DNA from: F23-D06 sp947165685
GTDB lineage: Bacteria; Bacteroidota; Bacteroidia; Bacteroidales; WCHB1-69
Direction of reading: 5' to 3'
Assembly (NCBI GenBank): GCA_947165685.1
Contig: CAMVBK010000007.1
Span: 1 to 64,000 of the forward strand
DNA length: 64,000 nt
Part shown: piece by piece, positions 41,202-52,900 of the stretch
Numbering within the stretch: the first letter of the stretch is position 1
Layout: each line of letters opens with the position of its first letter
Made by a program: the position numbers and the translations under genes
Notes under the pieces: generated by a model
Database searches by the model: none
Seen by the model: only the letters and a program-made list of their open reading frames with translations
Told to the model about the DNA's origin: nothing

Positions 41202-44200
41202 TTTGTTATTGACCACAATCTTACGCGCTTCCACTCTCTTGCCCTTCTCGTCAAGGAACTGCACAGTGTAGTGACCGTTGGCGAAGCGGGTGCAGTCGAT
41301 TTCGAGACGGGTGTCGTCGCAGTCAGCCTGATAGACCAGACGGCCAGCCTCGTTGTAGAGGCGCACCTTGCTCACCTCGGGCGCGTTCTCCAAGTTGATG
41401 AACAGCGACTGGTGGACAGGGTTCGGATAGAGGGTCACTTGCGCCTGGGACGCATAGTCCTCGATGCCGACGTTGCAGTACAGGCTGAGAGAGGTCTCCG
41501 TGTAACCGCAATTGTTGACCCCTCTTGCAGTAAGGATGCCCGATCCGTTGGTTGTCACATTCAGTGTCACATTGCTGAAGCTGGTATTGGACAGCGTCCA
41601 GTGCGTGTTGGAGACACGCCATTCATAATTGCTCACATACAACGGGTTGTTGATGGAGAAATAGACGTTGCCATGCTGCGTGATGTTGGGATTGCCGTTG
41701 ATGGTGTCCAAACGCGGCAGCGGGCTGACAGTCAGCAACAGGTTGACCGTGCTGTCGCAGCCGTGCACCGTTTGGAGCTGGCGGGTATAGGTGAATGTGC
41801 CAAACGTGTCCAAAGCGGCAATTTCGAAACCATAATCCGAGAAAGGCTGTCCCTCGCAGACCGTGCCCGTCACTGTGAGGTTATAGGTCGGGAGCGTCGT
41901 AATCTGGTGCTGCCCCACAGTGGAACAACCGTTGGCGCCCGTCACCGTAACCGTGTAGAGGGTGTTGTCAGGAACCACCGTGACCGACTGCGTGGAGTCG
42001 CCAGTGTTCCAGACGAACTGTTCCGCATCGGAAGAAGCCACAAGGTCGGTGGTGTCGCCCTGGCAGAGCTCATTCACGCCGATAATGTCCAACGCGGGAG
42101 CAGACAGCTGGGCCACATACGCATTGGCGGTTTGGCTGCACCCGTAGTTGTTGGTCGCCGTCACGGTGTAAAGACCGCCTTCGGTAATCGAAATCTGCGA
42201 ACCCGTCTCACCGTTGCTCCAAGCGTAGCTGTTGTTGCCCGTCACTGAAAGCACTTCCGTAGTGTTCTCGCAGATGCTGCCGACGGCATTCAGCGTGAAG
42301 ACCGGGACAGGGTTGTCCAACACCGTCACAGAGGCCACCGACTGGCAGCCGTTCGCGGAGCTTGTCGTCACTGTGTAGGCGCCCTGCACGGACACCGTGA
42401 TGCTGTTCGTGGTAGCACCGGTGCTCCAAAGGTATTCGGTAGCATCGGAAGCGGTGAGTGTCGTTGACTCGCCGTGACAGATGGCCAGGTCGCCGGAAAT
42501 GTACACCGTCGGAGCCGTCTCCACGTTCACCACTTTGCTGACTGTTGAGCTACAGCCGTTCTCATCGTACCCGACAACGCTGTAAGTGGTCGTCTCCAGC
42601 GGCATGACCGTGATGGCCGCGCCGCCCTCGCCAGTGCTCCACACATAGGTGTTCGCGCCGGAGGCCGTCAATGCGTTCGTCGCGCCCTGGCAGATCAGGC
42701 TGGAACCGGAGACGCTGACCTCCGGATTATCCCAAACCACGACGGTCACCGAGTCGGTGCGCACGCAGTTCAGGGAGTTGATGGCATTCACCTTATAGAC
42801 ACCCGGTGCGCTGACCGTGATGGAGTTGCCCGTGGTGCCCGTGCTCCACGAATAGGAGTTGCCGCCCACCACGCTAATGGTGGTGCTTTGTCCTTGACAG
42901 ATGCTGGTGTTGCCACTGAAGATAATGGAAGGAAGCACATTGACCGTCACCACCGCCGTGGCTGTGGCCGAGCAGCCAAAAGCATTGTAGGCAGTCACCG
43001 TGTAAGAGGTGCTAAGATTCGGGAAAACGGCGATGTCTTGCGTGGTGGCACCGTTGCTCCACAGGTAAGAAGTGCCGCCCGTAGCTGTCAGGACAGTGGA
43101 CTGTCCCTGGCATATCGTTCTCTCCCCAAGTATTTGAACCACAGGAATGTCTTCCACATTCACCACTTTCTGCACCGTGGTAAAGCAGCCGTTCGTGTCA
43201 TAACCCGTGACGCTGTAGGTAGTGTTGGCAGTCGGGGCTATGGAAATCTCCGCGCCCGTCTCACCCGTGTTCCACTGGTAACTGTTGGCGCCTGAGGCGG
43301 TCAACGACACGGCACTGCCAGCACACACATGGTTGCTTCCGGCGATTTGCACCACCGGTTTCGGATTGACCTTCACATAGACAGAGTCAACCTTCGAGCA
43401 GTTCTGGGCATTCGTGGAGGTCACGTAATACGTGCCCGTGGTGGCGATGTTCACGTTGCCGGTCTGCGAACCCGTGCTCCAACTGTAGGAGCTGGCGCCC
43501 ACCGCCGTGATGGTGGTGGTGTTGCCGGCGCATATCGTGGTGTTGCCGTTGAAAGTGACCTGTGGCAACGCGTTCACTGTCACCGTGACGGCGGAGCTGG
43601 CCATACAACCGTAAGCGTTCGTCACCGTCACCACATAGGACTGGCTGCTCGTGGGCATCACCACCACACTGTTGATGGTGTCACCCGTGCTCCAGCTGTA
43701 TGCCGCACCGCCCGTTGCCGTCAACGTGGTGGATTGTCCGGCACAGATGGTTCGCGTTCCAAGGACTTGTATCACCGGCAGTGCCTCCACGTTCATCACA
43801 CGGCTCACCGTGGTACTACAACCGTTGGCGTCATAACCCGTCACCGTGTAAGTGGTGGCCGTGGAAGGCGTAACCGAAATGGAGGGCGTTACCTCCTCTG
43901 TGTTCCAAAGATAGGTGTTTGCACCCGAAGCGGTCAGCGTGGCGATGCTTCCGGCACACACATAGTTGTTGCTGGAAATTTGCACCACCGGATTCGCGTT
44001 CACCGTCACATAGACGGAATCCGTCGCTCTGCAATTCTGGGCGTTGGTGGCCGTGACGCGATAATAGCCCTCAGCCGTCACACCAATGGAGGCGGTCTGT
44101 CCGCCGTTGGACCAAGTGTAGGTACTGGCACCCGCAGCGGTCACCGTGGCCGTCGAACCGGCGCAAATGGTCGTGTTGCCGCTGAAAGTGATGGTCGGCA

Positions 44201-47200
44201 GCGCATTCACCGTCACCGAAGTGGAGAGGCTGGACGAGCATCCGAGCGCGTTGGTCACCGTCACCACGTAGGATTGCGTGGCGGCAGGCGCCACCGTAAT
44301 GCTGTTGGTCGTCTCGCCATTATCCCAAACAAATGTGTTGCCGCCCGTGGCGGTCAGCGTGGTCGATTGTCCGACACAGATGGTCTTCGTGCCCGTCACC
44401 GCGACAACCGGAAGTGCCTCAACATTCAGCACCTTAGTGGCGACCGCCTGGCAGCCCTTCGAATCGTAGCCCGTCACCGTATAAGTAGTGGTGGATGACG
44501 GTGAGACGGAGATGGATTCCCCGTTCTCCGTCGTGCTCCACACGTAGGTGTTCGCGCCGGTAGCCGTCAGCGTGGTGACAGCTCCTGTACATATATAGTC
44601 GGCACCGGAAATCTGCACATCCGGATTCGGGTTCACCACGACATACACCGCGTCAGAGTTCACGCAGTTCTGGGCATTGGTCACCGTCACCCGGTAGTAT
44701 CCGGCAGTGCCAACCGTGATGGCAGCAGTTTCCTCGCCCGTGGACCAGTGGTAGGCGTTACCGCCTGCGGCCGTGAGAGTCACCGTACCGCCGTCGCATA
44801 TCTCCGTGTTGCCACTGAAGGTGACTTGCGGCAAGCTGTTCACCGTGACCTGCGTTTCCATACTTGACACGCAGCCCATCGCATTGGTCACCGTCACCAC
44901 GTAGGATTGTGTGGTTGAGGGCGACACGGTGATGCTGTTGCCCGTAGCGCCGTTGCTCCACACATAGTTTAAGCCGCCCGTGGCAGTCAGCGTGGTCGAT
45001 TGTCCGGCGCAGATGGTCTTCGTGCCCGTGACACTGATCACCGGCAGCGGTTCCACATTCACTACCTTGGAGGCCGTACTGTGGCATCCGTTGGTGTCAT
45101 ATCCCGTCACCGTGTAGGTGGCCTGGGCAGCCGGGGAGACGGCGATGGTGGCTGTCGTCTCGTCCGTGTTCCATTGGTAAGTGGCCGCGCCCGAAGCCGT
45201 CAGATTGGTCACGTTGCCCGTGCAAATATAGTCGGAACCGGAGACTTGGACATTCGGGTTCGGATTCACCGTCACCGTGACGGAGGCGGTGTTAGTACAG
45301 TTCTGCGCATCGGTAGCCGTCACCTTGTAGGTACCCGCGCTACCCAGCACCACGGAGGCGTTCTGTCCGCCCGTGGACCAGGCGTAAGTACTGGCGCCCG
45401 TGGCGGTAACGGTCGTCGTCTCACCGGCACAGATAGTCGTGTTGCCACTGAACGTGACGGTCGGGAGCGCATTCACCGTTATGGTGACCGAAGCACTGGA
45501 CATACAGCCGTATGCGTTGCTCACCGTCACGGAGTAGGACTGGTTGGCGGAGGGGGCAACGGCAATGTTGCTGCCCGTGTTGCCCGTGTTCCAAAGATAA
45601 GTGACACCACCTGTGGCCATCAGCGTCGTGCTCTTGCCCTTGCAGATGGTCAGGTTGCCATTGATTTGCGGAGTGGGAAGTTCGTGTACCACCACACCAC
45701 GAGAGGCCGTGGCCGTACATCCATGGCCGTTGGTGGCCGTCACGGAATACTGTCCTGCGGCATTGGCCGTGATGCTGGGGTTGTGGTCCCCGTTGCTCCA
45801 CACATATTGCGTGATGCCGTCGCCGGCAACCGTCAAGGCCGTCGATTGCCCCTCGCAGATCTCACTATTGCCGATGATGCTTATTTGCGGAAGTTCATAA
45901 ACCGTGACCATCGCGTGATAGACCTGCGAACAGAGGTTGGTGTTGGTCACCGTCACCGTATATTCGCCGGCTTCCGTCACCATGATGCGGCTCTGGTGGC
46001 TGCCCGTGCTCCATTCGTACGTGCATCCCGCCGGCGCATCCGTGACGAGCTGCGCCTGCTGCCCGCGGCAAATGCTGACCGTCTCCGTCACATTGGCCAC
46101 CGGCAGCGGATTAACGGTCACCGTCTTCTGAGCCGTGGCCGTACAGCCGTTGGCTCCAGTTCCCGTAACCGTGTAGGTATTCGTGGCGGTCACCGCGATA
46201 TTGTCGCCGAACTCGCCCGTACTCCATCGATAATCCAAAGCACCCGATGCCGTAAGGGCCGCCGTGTCGCCGAAGCACACCGCAGCGGGACCGTTGACGA
46301 ATACGGAGGGCAGCGGTTCCACCGTCACCATCTTCTGGGCCGTGGAGGTACAGCCGTTCTCGTCAGTCACCAGCACGGTATAGTTCGTGTTCACATTCGG
46401 CGTGACCGTGATGGCACCGGTGTTCTGGCCGGTGCTCCAATTATAGGTATTTGCCGAGGAGATGGCCGTCAGCACGACCGAATTCCCCTTGCAGACGCTG
46501 TTTTGAGCCACAATGTTGACAATAGGCGCCGGATTCACCAGCACCGTGGCGGACGCGGTGGCCGTACAGCCGTATGCATCCGTGGAAGTCACCGAATAGG
46601 TACCCGTGGCATTCACTGTGATCAAGGCAAGCATGCTGCCGTCGTCCCATTCGTAGCTTCTGCCGCCAGAAGCGCGCAACGTAGTGGACTGACCCTCGCA
46701 AATCGTCAGGTTGCCGCTGATGGTCGGGACTACAGTGTTATATTCGCTCACCGTGGCCGACAAGGTGTTTTGACAGCCGCCGGCATTGGTCACCGTGACC
46801 GTATATTGTCCGGCAGCGGTGATGGTGATGCCTTTAGAGGTGCTTCCGTCGAACCAACGGTAGGTATTATCGGCATCGCCCGTGACGGTCAGCTCCGTAC
46901 TTTGTCCATGACAAAGGTAACGGTTGCCCGTGATGCTGGCGTTCACCGGAGCCTGCGCCACCGTCACGCTCTTGCTGGCGGAACATCCGTACTGGTCCGT
47001 GCCCGTAACCGTATAAGTTCCCGCGTAAGAGGTGGTAATCGACTGCGAGACCTCGCCGGAGTTCCACTCGTAGGTGGAGGCACCCGCCGCCGTCAGCGTG
47101 GTGCTGCCGCCCTGGCAAAGCGCCGCCCGTCCGTTGATCTTGATGGTCGGAGGCGTGTGCACCGTCACATTCACCGAACTGGAATTCGTGCAGGTGTTGG

Positions 47201-49796
47201 CATCCGTCACCGTCACCGAATAGGTGCCGCCCGTGCTCACCGTGATACGACTCGCGTGAGCGCCGGTGTTCCAATAATAGGTAGTACCACCAGACGCATA
47301 CAGCGTGGTGGACTGATTCTCACAGATGCTGGTGTTGCCGGTAAGCGCGACCGTAGGAAGCGGATTCACCTGGACACGGATGCTCTTGGTATTCGAACAG
47401 CCGTATGTGTTGGATACGGTCACCGTATAGACGGTGGTCGTTTCCGGGGTCACCGTGCGGATGTTGTTCGCGGTGCCGTCTTCCCAGACAAAGCTCGTGC
47501 CGCCGATAGCCTGAAGAAGCACACTTCCGCCTTTACAAACCTGCTCGTAACCCAGAATGCCGGCCGGAGGTGGCGTAACGCTTTCCACCTCGACAGAAGC
47601 GGAGGCCGTGCAGCCGAAGGCGTTCGAAACTGTCACCGCGTAGGTGCCCGCCACACTCACCGTGATGGAAGACTGCGTGGAGCCGTTGTTCCACAAAAAG
47701 ACCCCGCCGGTCGATTGCGCCGACAGCGTCACCTCGCTGCCCGTACACAGGTAGCGGTTACCCGACAAAGTCAGAGTGGGTGACTCTTTCACAGTCAGGC
47801 GAACATAGAAGATCGAATCGTAGCCCGATGCGGAGCGTGTGAGGAACCGGTAAAGACCCGCCTGCGTGAGCACACTGTCGAATAAGGTGACCGGCATATC
47901 GCTGGAACACACCTCGCGATAGACAGTGTCCGTATTGATGACGGCAGGGTTAACCGTCAAGAAAAGGGAGACCACGCTGTCGCAGCCGTTCACCGTCGTA
48001 AGCATCTGCTCATGGTAGCCAGCGGTATAATACGCGCTGTCCACGAAACGGTAAGGCAGGTCATACTCGCCGACTTCGGCATAGACCGTTGCGGCCACGT
48101 AGGTGGGGTTATGGCGCACGTTCAATGTCACCACACTGTCATAGCCCGACAGATGATAGGTGAACGTATAGGCACCCGGTTCCGTAATCGAGTTCCCGAG
48201 GAACTGGACCGTAGCGTTCGCACATACCGTCGTATCCAAAACCGTATTGAACACGGGTTCCACCGTCAGGTTCAACGTATATAGCGTGTCGCACTCCGCA
48301 GCCGTGGCAGCCGGCACCCTGACGGTATAGGCTCCCGAGGCCGTAAAGGCTGTGTCGTGGTAAGCGTACGGGATGCCGTTCCGCGTCACCGTCGCCGACT
48401 CCACAATCTGATTGTCGGGAGTGACCGTCAGATCCAACGTCTTGAAGATACTGTCGCATCCTGCAACATTTTTCAAGGCCACCGTATAGAAACCGGCGCC
48501 GACGCACTCTCTGCCATAAAACTCATAAGGGAGCCTCGACGCGCAAACAGTCGCCGAAATCGTGTCTTTTACCGGATTGTTGTTGAGGTTAATCCGAAGT
48601 GTGTGGTAGTCTAAGCAACCACTGGTATTCGTCTGCGCGTATGTGAACACCGTAGATGCCTTGAACGTGGTGTCGCCGAAGACGTAAGAGCTGTCGGAGG
48701 TGCAAACCATAACGGTATCTCTCACTGAAGGCTTGGCATTCAGCAGCAACAACGTGAATTTGCTGCACGCAGTATCAGGTTCCCGGTCGATGAAATAGCG
48801 GCCCGGGGCGTTGAACACATGCACGGAATCGTATTCGTACGGAAAAGCGTCGGGACAGAGGCTCACGGTCACCGTGTCCATCTGGGGTTTCGTCACTTGA
48901 AGATTCAAGGTCACCAACGCACTGTCGCAACCATAGCGGCTGTCTATGGCCACCGTATAAGAGCCGGCGGCATTATATTCCATACCATTATATATATATG
49001 GTAACTCCGTCTGGCAAACAGAGACATCGATCGTGTCGGTCTGGGCAGCGGAGGGACGGACTTGGAGAATCAGCACCGAAACAGTCTCGCAGCCCCGTGG
49101 AGAGAAATGGGGCACAGAATAGGTTCCCGAAGTATTGTAACTCTGGCCCATGAAGCTGTACGGCAAGTCGTTCTGGCAAACTTCCACGCGAGTCGTGTCC
49201 CGCTCATCCGGGTAACGAATCACGTTGTAGGTCTTCACAATCGGACAACCGTCCGCGTTATAGCCTTGCGTGAAGTCATAGCTGCCAACCTCGGTGAAGG
49301 TGATACCTTCGTAGGTCACCGAAGGCTGATCGGGGCACATCGGAAGGGTGACCGTGGTATGCTGACCCTCCACCACTCTGAGTTTCAAGAGCGTGCGCGC
49401 GCTGTCGCAACCGTTGCGAGTAGGCGTGCTGATCCAGTAGTCGCCGCTCTCCACGTAAAAATTGTTCCGGAAAGCGTATGGCAGGTTGTTTTTGCACACC
49501 CGCGCCGACACCGTGTCGGTCACGTCATAGCTTTTTCCAATCGCAATCTGATAGACATTCAGCACATCCATCACAATCTGCCCTTGCACAGGCGAATAGT
49601 GCGGAATCTTCACCACTGTATCGCGGTGATAGACAGTGCCGTTTGCCGAAAGCTTCACACTATCGCATCCAAACAACGAATGGTAAACAGTGTCGGTAGG
49701 ATACGGCGTGACTTGTGCCAAACCGTGACCGCCAAACGCGAGTACCGCAGTCAAAAACACAAGCATCAAATGCTTAATAATCATGCATTTATTCAT
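41199..49796 (-). CDS. giant T9SS surface protein with 28 Ig-like repeats in a higher-order pattern
   Basis: 2865 residues. Signal peptide ~1-28 (ends HGLAQ). Residues ~29-670 hold about nine units of the kind C..LPY.F...G.Y......GCDSV..L.L.V. Residues ~674-2640 hold 28 units of ~70 residues starting with the pattern SGNTTICAGQSTTLTATGG and carrying W-(S/N)-TG and a GC near the end (PKD/Ig-like). Units 12-26 form five triplets of three distinguishable types (period ~630 bp). The C-terminus is a type A sorting tail (VTLYPNPVHQSLFINLE, GHYTVQFLDEKG). Likely a very long adhesin or filament; the paired Cys in each unit could form disulfides. No enzyme domain is seen. A -7 element lies at 49846. 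Confidence 0.9.
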   Translation of the reverse strand: MNKCMIIKHLMLVFLTAVLAFGGHGLAQVTPYPTDTVYHSLFGCDSVKLSANGTVYHRDTVVKIPHYSPVQGQIVMDVLNVYQIAIGKSYDVTDTVSARVCKNNLPYAFRNNFYVESGDYWISTPTRNGCDSARTLLKLRVVEGQHTTVTLPMCPDQPSVTYEGITFTEVGSYDFTQGYNADGCPIVKTYNVIRYPDERDTTRVEVCQNDLPYSFMGQSYNTSGTYSVPHFSPRGCETVSVLILQVRPSAAQTDTIDVSVCQTELPYIYNGMEYNAAGSYTVAIDSRYGCDSALVTLNLQVTKPQMDTVTVSLCPDAFPYEYDSVHVFNAPGRYFIDREPDTACSKFTLLLLNAKPSVRDTVMVCTSDSSYVFGDTTFKASTVFTYAQTNTSGCLDYHTLRINLNNNPVKDTISATVCASRLPYEFYGRECVGAGFYTVALKNVAGCDSIFKTLDLTVTPDNQIVESATVTRNGIPYAYHDTAFTASGAYTVRVPAATAAECDTLYTLNLTVEPVFNTVLDTTVCANATVQFLGNSITEPGAYTFTYHLSGYDSVVTLNVRHNPTYVAATVYAEVGEYDLPYRFVDSAYYTAGYHEQMLTTVNGCDSVVSLFLTVNPAVINTDTVYREVCSSDMPVTLFDSVLTQAGLYRFLTRSASGYDSIFYVRLTVKESPTLTLSGNRYLCTGSEVTLSAQSTGGVFLWNNGSTQSSITVSVAGTYAVTVSNAFGCTASASVEVESVTPPPAGILGYEQVCKGGSVLLQAIGGTSFVWEDGTANNIRTVTPETTTVYTVTVSNTYGCSNTKSIRVQVNPLPTVALTGNTSICENQSTTLYASGGTTYYWNTGAHASRITVSTGGTYSVTVTDANTCTNSSSVNVTVHTPPTIKINGRAALCQGGSTTLTAAGASTYEWNSGEVSQSITTSYAGTYTVTGTDQYGCSASKSVTVAQAPVNASITGNRYLCHGQSTELTVTGDADNTYRWFDGSTSKGITITAAGQYTVTVTNAGGCQNTLSATVSEYNTVVPTISGNLTICEGQSTTLRASGGRSYEWDDGSMLALITVNATGTYSVTSTDAYGCTATASATVLVNPAPIVNIVAQNSVCKGNSVVLTAISSANTYNWSTGQNTGAITVTPNVNTNYTVLVTDENGCTSTAQKMVTVEPLPSVFVNGPAAVCFGDTAALTASGALDYRWSTGEFGDNIAVTATNTYTVTGTGANGCTATAQKTVTVNPLPVANVTETVSICRGQQAQLVTDAPAGCTYEWSTGSHQSRIMVTEAGEYTVTVTNTNLCSQVYHAMVTVYELPQISIIGNSEICEGQSTALTVAGDGITQYVWSNGDHNPSITANAAGQYSVTATNGHGCTATASRGVVVHELPTPQINGNLTICKGKSTTLMATGGVTYLWNTGNTGSNIAVAPSANQSYSVTVSNAYGCMSSASVTITVNALPTVTFSGNTTICAGETTTVTATGASTYAWSTGGQNASVVLGSAGTYKVTATDAQNCTNTASVTVTVNPNPNVQVSGSDYICTGNVTNLTASGAATYQWNTDETTATIAVSPAAQATYTVTGYDTNGCHSTASKVVNVEPLPVISVTGTKTICAGQSTTLTATGGLNYVWSNGATGNSITVSPSTTQSYVVTVTNAMGCVSSMETQVTVNSLPQVTFSGNTEICDGGTVTLTAAGGNAYHWSTGEETAAITVGTAGYYRVTVTNAQNCVNSDAVYVVVNPNPDVQISGADYICTGAVTTLTATGANTYVWSTTENGESISVSPSSTTTYTVTGYDSKGCQAVATKVLNVEALPVVAVTGTKTICVGQSTTLTATGGNTFVWDNGETTNSITVAPAATQSYVVTVTNALGCSSSLSTSVTVNALPTITFSGNTTICAGSTATVTAAGASTYTWSNGGQTASIGVTAEGYYRVTATNAQNCRATDSVYVTVNANPVVQISSNNYVCAGSIATLTASGANTYLWNTEEVTPSISVTPSTATTYTVTGYDANGCSTTVSRVMNVEALPVIQVLGTRTICAGQSTTLTATGGAAYSWSTGDTINSVVVMPTSSQSYVVTVTNAYGCMASSAVTVTVNALPQVTFNGNTTICAGNTTTITAVGASSYSWSTGSQTGNVNIATTGTYYVTSTNAQNCSKVDSVYVKVNPKPVVQIAGSNHVCAGSAVSLTASGANSYQWNTGETGAEISIAPTANTTYSVTGYDTNGCFTTVQKVVNVEDIPVVQILGERTICQGQSTVLTATGGTSYLWSNGATTQDIAVFPNLSTSYTVTAYNAFGCSATATAVVTVNVLPSIIFSGNTSICQGQSTTISVVGGNSYSWSTGTTGNSITVSAPGVYKVNAINSLNCVRTDSVTVVVWDNPEVSVSGSSLICQGATNALTASGANTYVWSTGEGGAAITVMPLETTTYSVVGYDENGCSSTVSKVVNVETAPTVYISGDLAICHGESTTLTASDATEYLWSTGATTNSITVSVQGAYTVTTSSANGCQSVASVTVLDNPVPVFTLNAVGSICENTTEVLSVTGNNSYAWSNGETGSQISITEGGLYTVTATNNYGCSQTANAYVAQLSAPALDIIGVNELCQGDTTDLVASSDAEQFVWNTGDSTQSVTVVPDNTLYTVTVTGANGCSTVGQHQITTLPTYNLTVTGTVCEGQPFSDYGFEIAALDTFGTFTYTRQLQTVHGCDSTVNLLLTVSPLPRLDTINGNPNITQHGNVYFSINNPLYVSNYEWRVSNTHWTLSNTSFSNVTLNVTTNGSGILTARGVNNCGYTETSLSLYCNVGIEDYASQAQVTLYPNPVHQSLFINLENAPEVSKVRLYNEAGRLVYQADCDDTRLEIDCTRFANGHYTVQFLDEKGKRVEARKIVVNNK
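42310..45470 (-). repeat. five tandem copies of a ~630-bp, three-domain super-repeat
   Basis: Type A units begin VTFSGNT, type B VQ(I/V)SG.. and carry VTGYD.NGC, and type C (I/V).VTGTKTIC. Type A starts fall near 45440, 44815, 44171, 43545 and 42910, spaced 625-644 bp. Confidence 0.75.
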
Positions 49797-49845
49797 TGTA
49801 GTAAATTTATAATATATTCAAAATACTAATAATAAAACAAAAATG

Positions 49846-49853
49846 CAAAATTA
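49846..49853 (-). promoter_or_regulatory. -7 element for the giant T9SS gene
   Basis: TAATTTTG on the minus strand, about 50 bases before the ATG at 49796. No clear -33. Confidence 0.45.
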
Positions 49854-49939
49854 CACTTTTTTCTTTTGCACACTGAAACCAGAAAGAGGGAACTCTTTCC
49901 GCCCCCTTTTTGGGATTCGAACAGACGGTCAATCCTGGA

Positions 49940-52900
49940 CTAACTGAACGTGATCGCACTCGTTCCGTGGCTCACGGGCTGAACGATGATCTTCGTTGGA
50001 ATTTTATCGGCAAGAACATCCAAGTGACTGATAATCCCGATATTACAATGTACAATATGGTGAAGTTGCTGCAAAGTGTTCACCACGCTGTCGCAAAGAG
50101 TGCCGTCCAACTGGCTGATGCCCTCGTCGATGAAGAGGAAGTCGGAGGTGATGCCCTGCATGGCGAGGTTGGAAAGGCCGAGCGCAAGGGCGATGGAGAT
50201 GAGGAAGCTTTCGCCGCCAGAGACCATCTCCACAGGCCGCGGCGCGTCGCCCAAGTACTTGTCTTTCACCAAGATCATCAACTCGCGGCCCGCGCCGGTG
50301 AGCTCGTATCGGTCGGAGAGCATACTGAGGAAGTAGTTCGTGTTGTCGAGCAGTTTCTGCAGGATGAAACTCTGCGCGATACGGCGGAAAGTTCTGCCGG
50401 TGCTGTCGCCGAAGACGTTGTTGAGCCGCTCCCACTGCCGCACCTGCTGCCGCAAGGCATCCAGCTTCGCCAACGTGTCGGCATACCTCTGCTTGTTGTC
50501 GGCATCTTGCTGCAGAATCAACCGGATTTGTCCAACCCGCTGCATTTTTTCCGTCTTAATCGCGCCTTTCTCCTTTATTTGCCGCTCGATTTCGTCCAAT
50601 TGCTCACCATCTTCCATCGCAGGTCTCGTCTCCAAATGCTTCCGCATGGTTTCCTGCGCCTGCTGCAGCTTTCCATGTGCCGTCCGCTCCTGCTCCTGCA
50701 CATTCTGCAACTGCCCGCGCAACCGCGCAATCTCCTCGGCGGTCGTGGCGGCCAACTGCGACAGAAGGACTTCCGAAATCTCGGACTGGCGGGTGTAAAA
50801 ATCGCTCAACACGCTGTCCACCTGGCTCATTCTCACGGCCAAGTCAGCCGACTTTTGCGAAAGGACAGCGCACTTCTCGGCCAAATCCATCCACTTTCCC
50901 GCCAATCCGTCGCACTTGGCCCCCTTTTCGGCAGCTGTCCACTCGAACAGTCCCTTCACCTTCCGCTCGTACAGCCCGATCTGGTCAACCTCCCGCTGCA
51001 TCTGCATTTGCAAATCCTGCTGGTCCGACCGGCTCTTTTGCAGGCCGGCATACGATTCTGCCTCCTTTGTCAACGTTTGCACCGTCTTGGCAATATCCTT
51101 TTCCCAACCGGGATAAACGGCGTTCAGGAAGCCGGACAACTCGCTTTCCAACGACTGGGAGATTTCCGCAAACTCCGCCATCTGCTGCTGCAGTGCCCCG
51201 TTCTCCGTTTTCAGGTTGGTATGTTGCACTTCGTCGTTGTGTTGCGAAAGCATGAGCTTCTCGACCTGCTTCTTCAGTTCTTCCAACGTCGCCGAAGCCG
51301 CCTTCGACTTCTTGGAAATTTCCTGTGCCAACTGGATGCGTCTCGCCGTTTCTTGCAAGGCTTTTTCTACTTCAACATTCTGTTTATCAATCTGTTCCAA
51401 AATAGTTTCAGACACTTCGATTTGCAAACGGCTGCAAATTTCAGTCAAGGCGGCAAGGGCATTTTTCTTGACGAGGTTTTTGTTTTGAAGTTCGGTTTGC
51501 TGCACTGCAAGCATGGCTTCGGCGGCTGTTTGGGCTGTCACCGTTTCATCAACGGCCTTTTTCGCGTCATTCACCGCCCGCTTGGACGCATCCAACTGAC
51601 TTTTCAACAGCGCGACGCTCCGTTCCACTGCTTCGTTGGTGAGCAAGCGTTCCACTTTCTGTCCACAGACAGGACACGTGTCGCCGGTCTGCAACATGGC
51701 GCGCATCTGCTTGGCAAACTGATTGACGCTCTGCGCCGAGGCCTCGTAGCATTTTTGAGCCGTCTCCTGGGCCTCCTGCGCCTGCGCATACAACGCCTGT
51801 TTCTGCGACAACTGCTCTGACAGGAACTGCTGCTTCTGTTGCAATTCCGACACGGACTGTTTCATGAGATTGATTTCATCTTGCTGACGCTTAAGCTGTT
51901 GCACGGAATTTTTGACATTTTCCAAATCACGGGCACGGTCTTTCTGCAACGTTTGTTCTTCAACAAGTTTCTGAAAGTCATACTGTTTTGCCTGTTCGTT
52001 CAATTCATCCAAAACCTGCTGGTTCTGGGTTATCTCTCCGGTGAACTTGTCGATTTTCGACTTGGACAATTCGATATTTTTCTCGATTTCCACAACTTTC
52101 GCGTTGTTTTGCGCGATGCGGACTGACTTTCTCCCTTGTTCCTCCCGTGATCGTGCTAACTGGCGCAACTTCTCCACCAAAACAGGTGCCTGCAAAAAAG
52201 TCTCTTCCTTGTAGGATTGCTTCCGCAACGCATCGTCTATCTTTTCCATGTCGGCAGCGACTTTCACTAACTTTTCCCGCACATCCAAAACGCCAGCCGT
52301 GACTTCCAGATATTGCCTTTGGTACACCGCCTCGTCATTCCGCAACGACTGCCGGGACCGCAGAAGTTCTTGACGTTCGAGGTAGCTCTTGCGTTCATTT
52401 TCAGTCTGTTCCCATTGTAAGATATTTTGCTGCAGCTGCCGGTTTTTGTCCGAGCGGAGCGTTTCTTCCGCTGCCTTCCAGTTTTTCTCCGATTTAGCCA
52501 CATCTTCCTGATATTGAAACAATTGCTTTATCCATGAAGATTTCGCGTTCAGTTCTTTCAACTCTTCCTCAATAAGGTTGGCTTCCGCAACGGTTTTACT
52601 TATATCAAGCTGGTAATCAGCAATTTGCTCGGCGCTCAATCGTGCAACGTTCTCGTTTTCGCGCTCTATCTGCTCATACGACTTCTCCTGTTCCTTGAAC
52701 TTTTCATAAATACGCTTCCCGATTTCTGAAAAGATGCTCGTGTCGGTCAGTTTTTCCAGAATTTCCGCCTTGGCATTTTGGTCGCTCTTCATGAACTTGG
52801 TGAACTCGCCCTGCGCGAGCATGGTGGTGCGACAAAACTGGTCGTAGTTCAGCCCGGTGACCGCCACAATCTGGGACTCGATGTCACGATCCTTCGTCCA

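Noticed and set aside
45000..47783. 927-codon plus-strand ORF inside the giant gene
   Set aside because: It is antisense to the repeat protein; Arg/Gly/His-rich composition and no domain. The repeats keep the opposite frame open.
49905..49935. GGGATTCGAAC, resembling a tRNA T-loop
   Set aside because: The flanking bases do not form a 5-bp T stem or acceptor stem and no anticodon arm is found.
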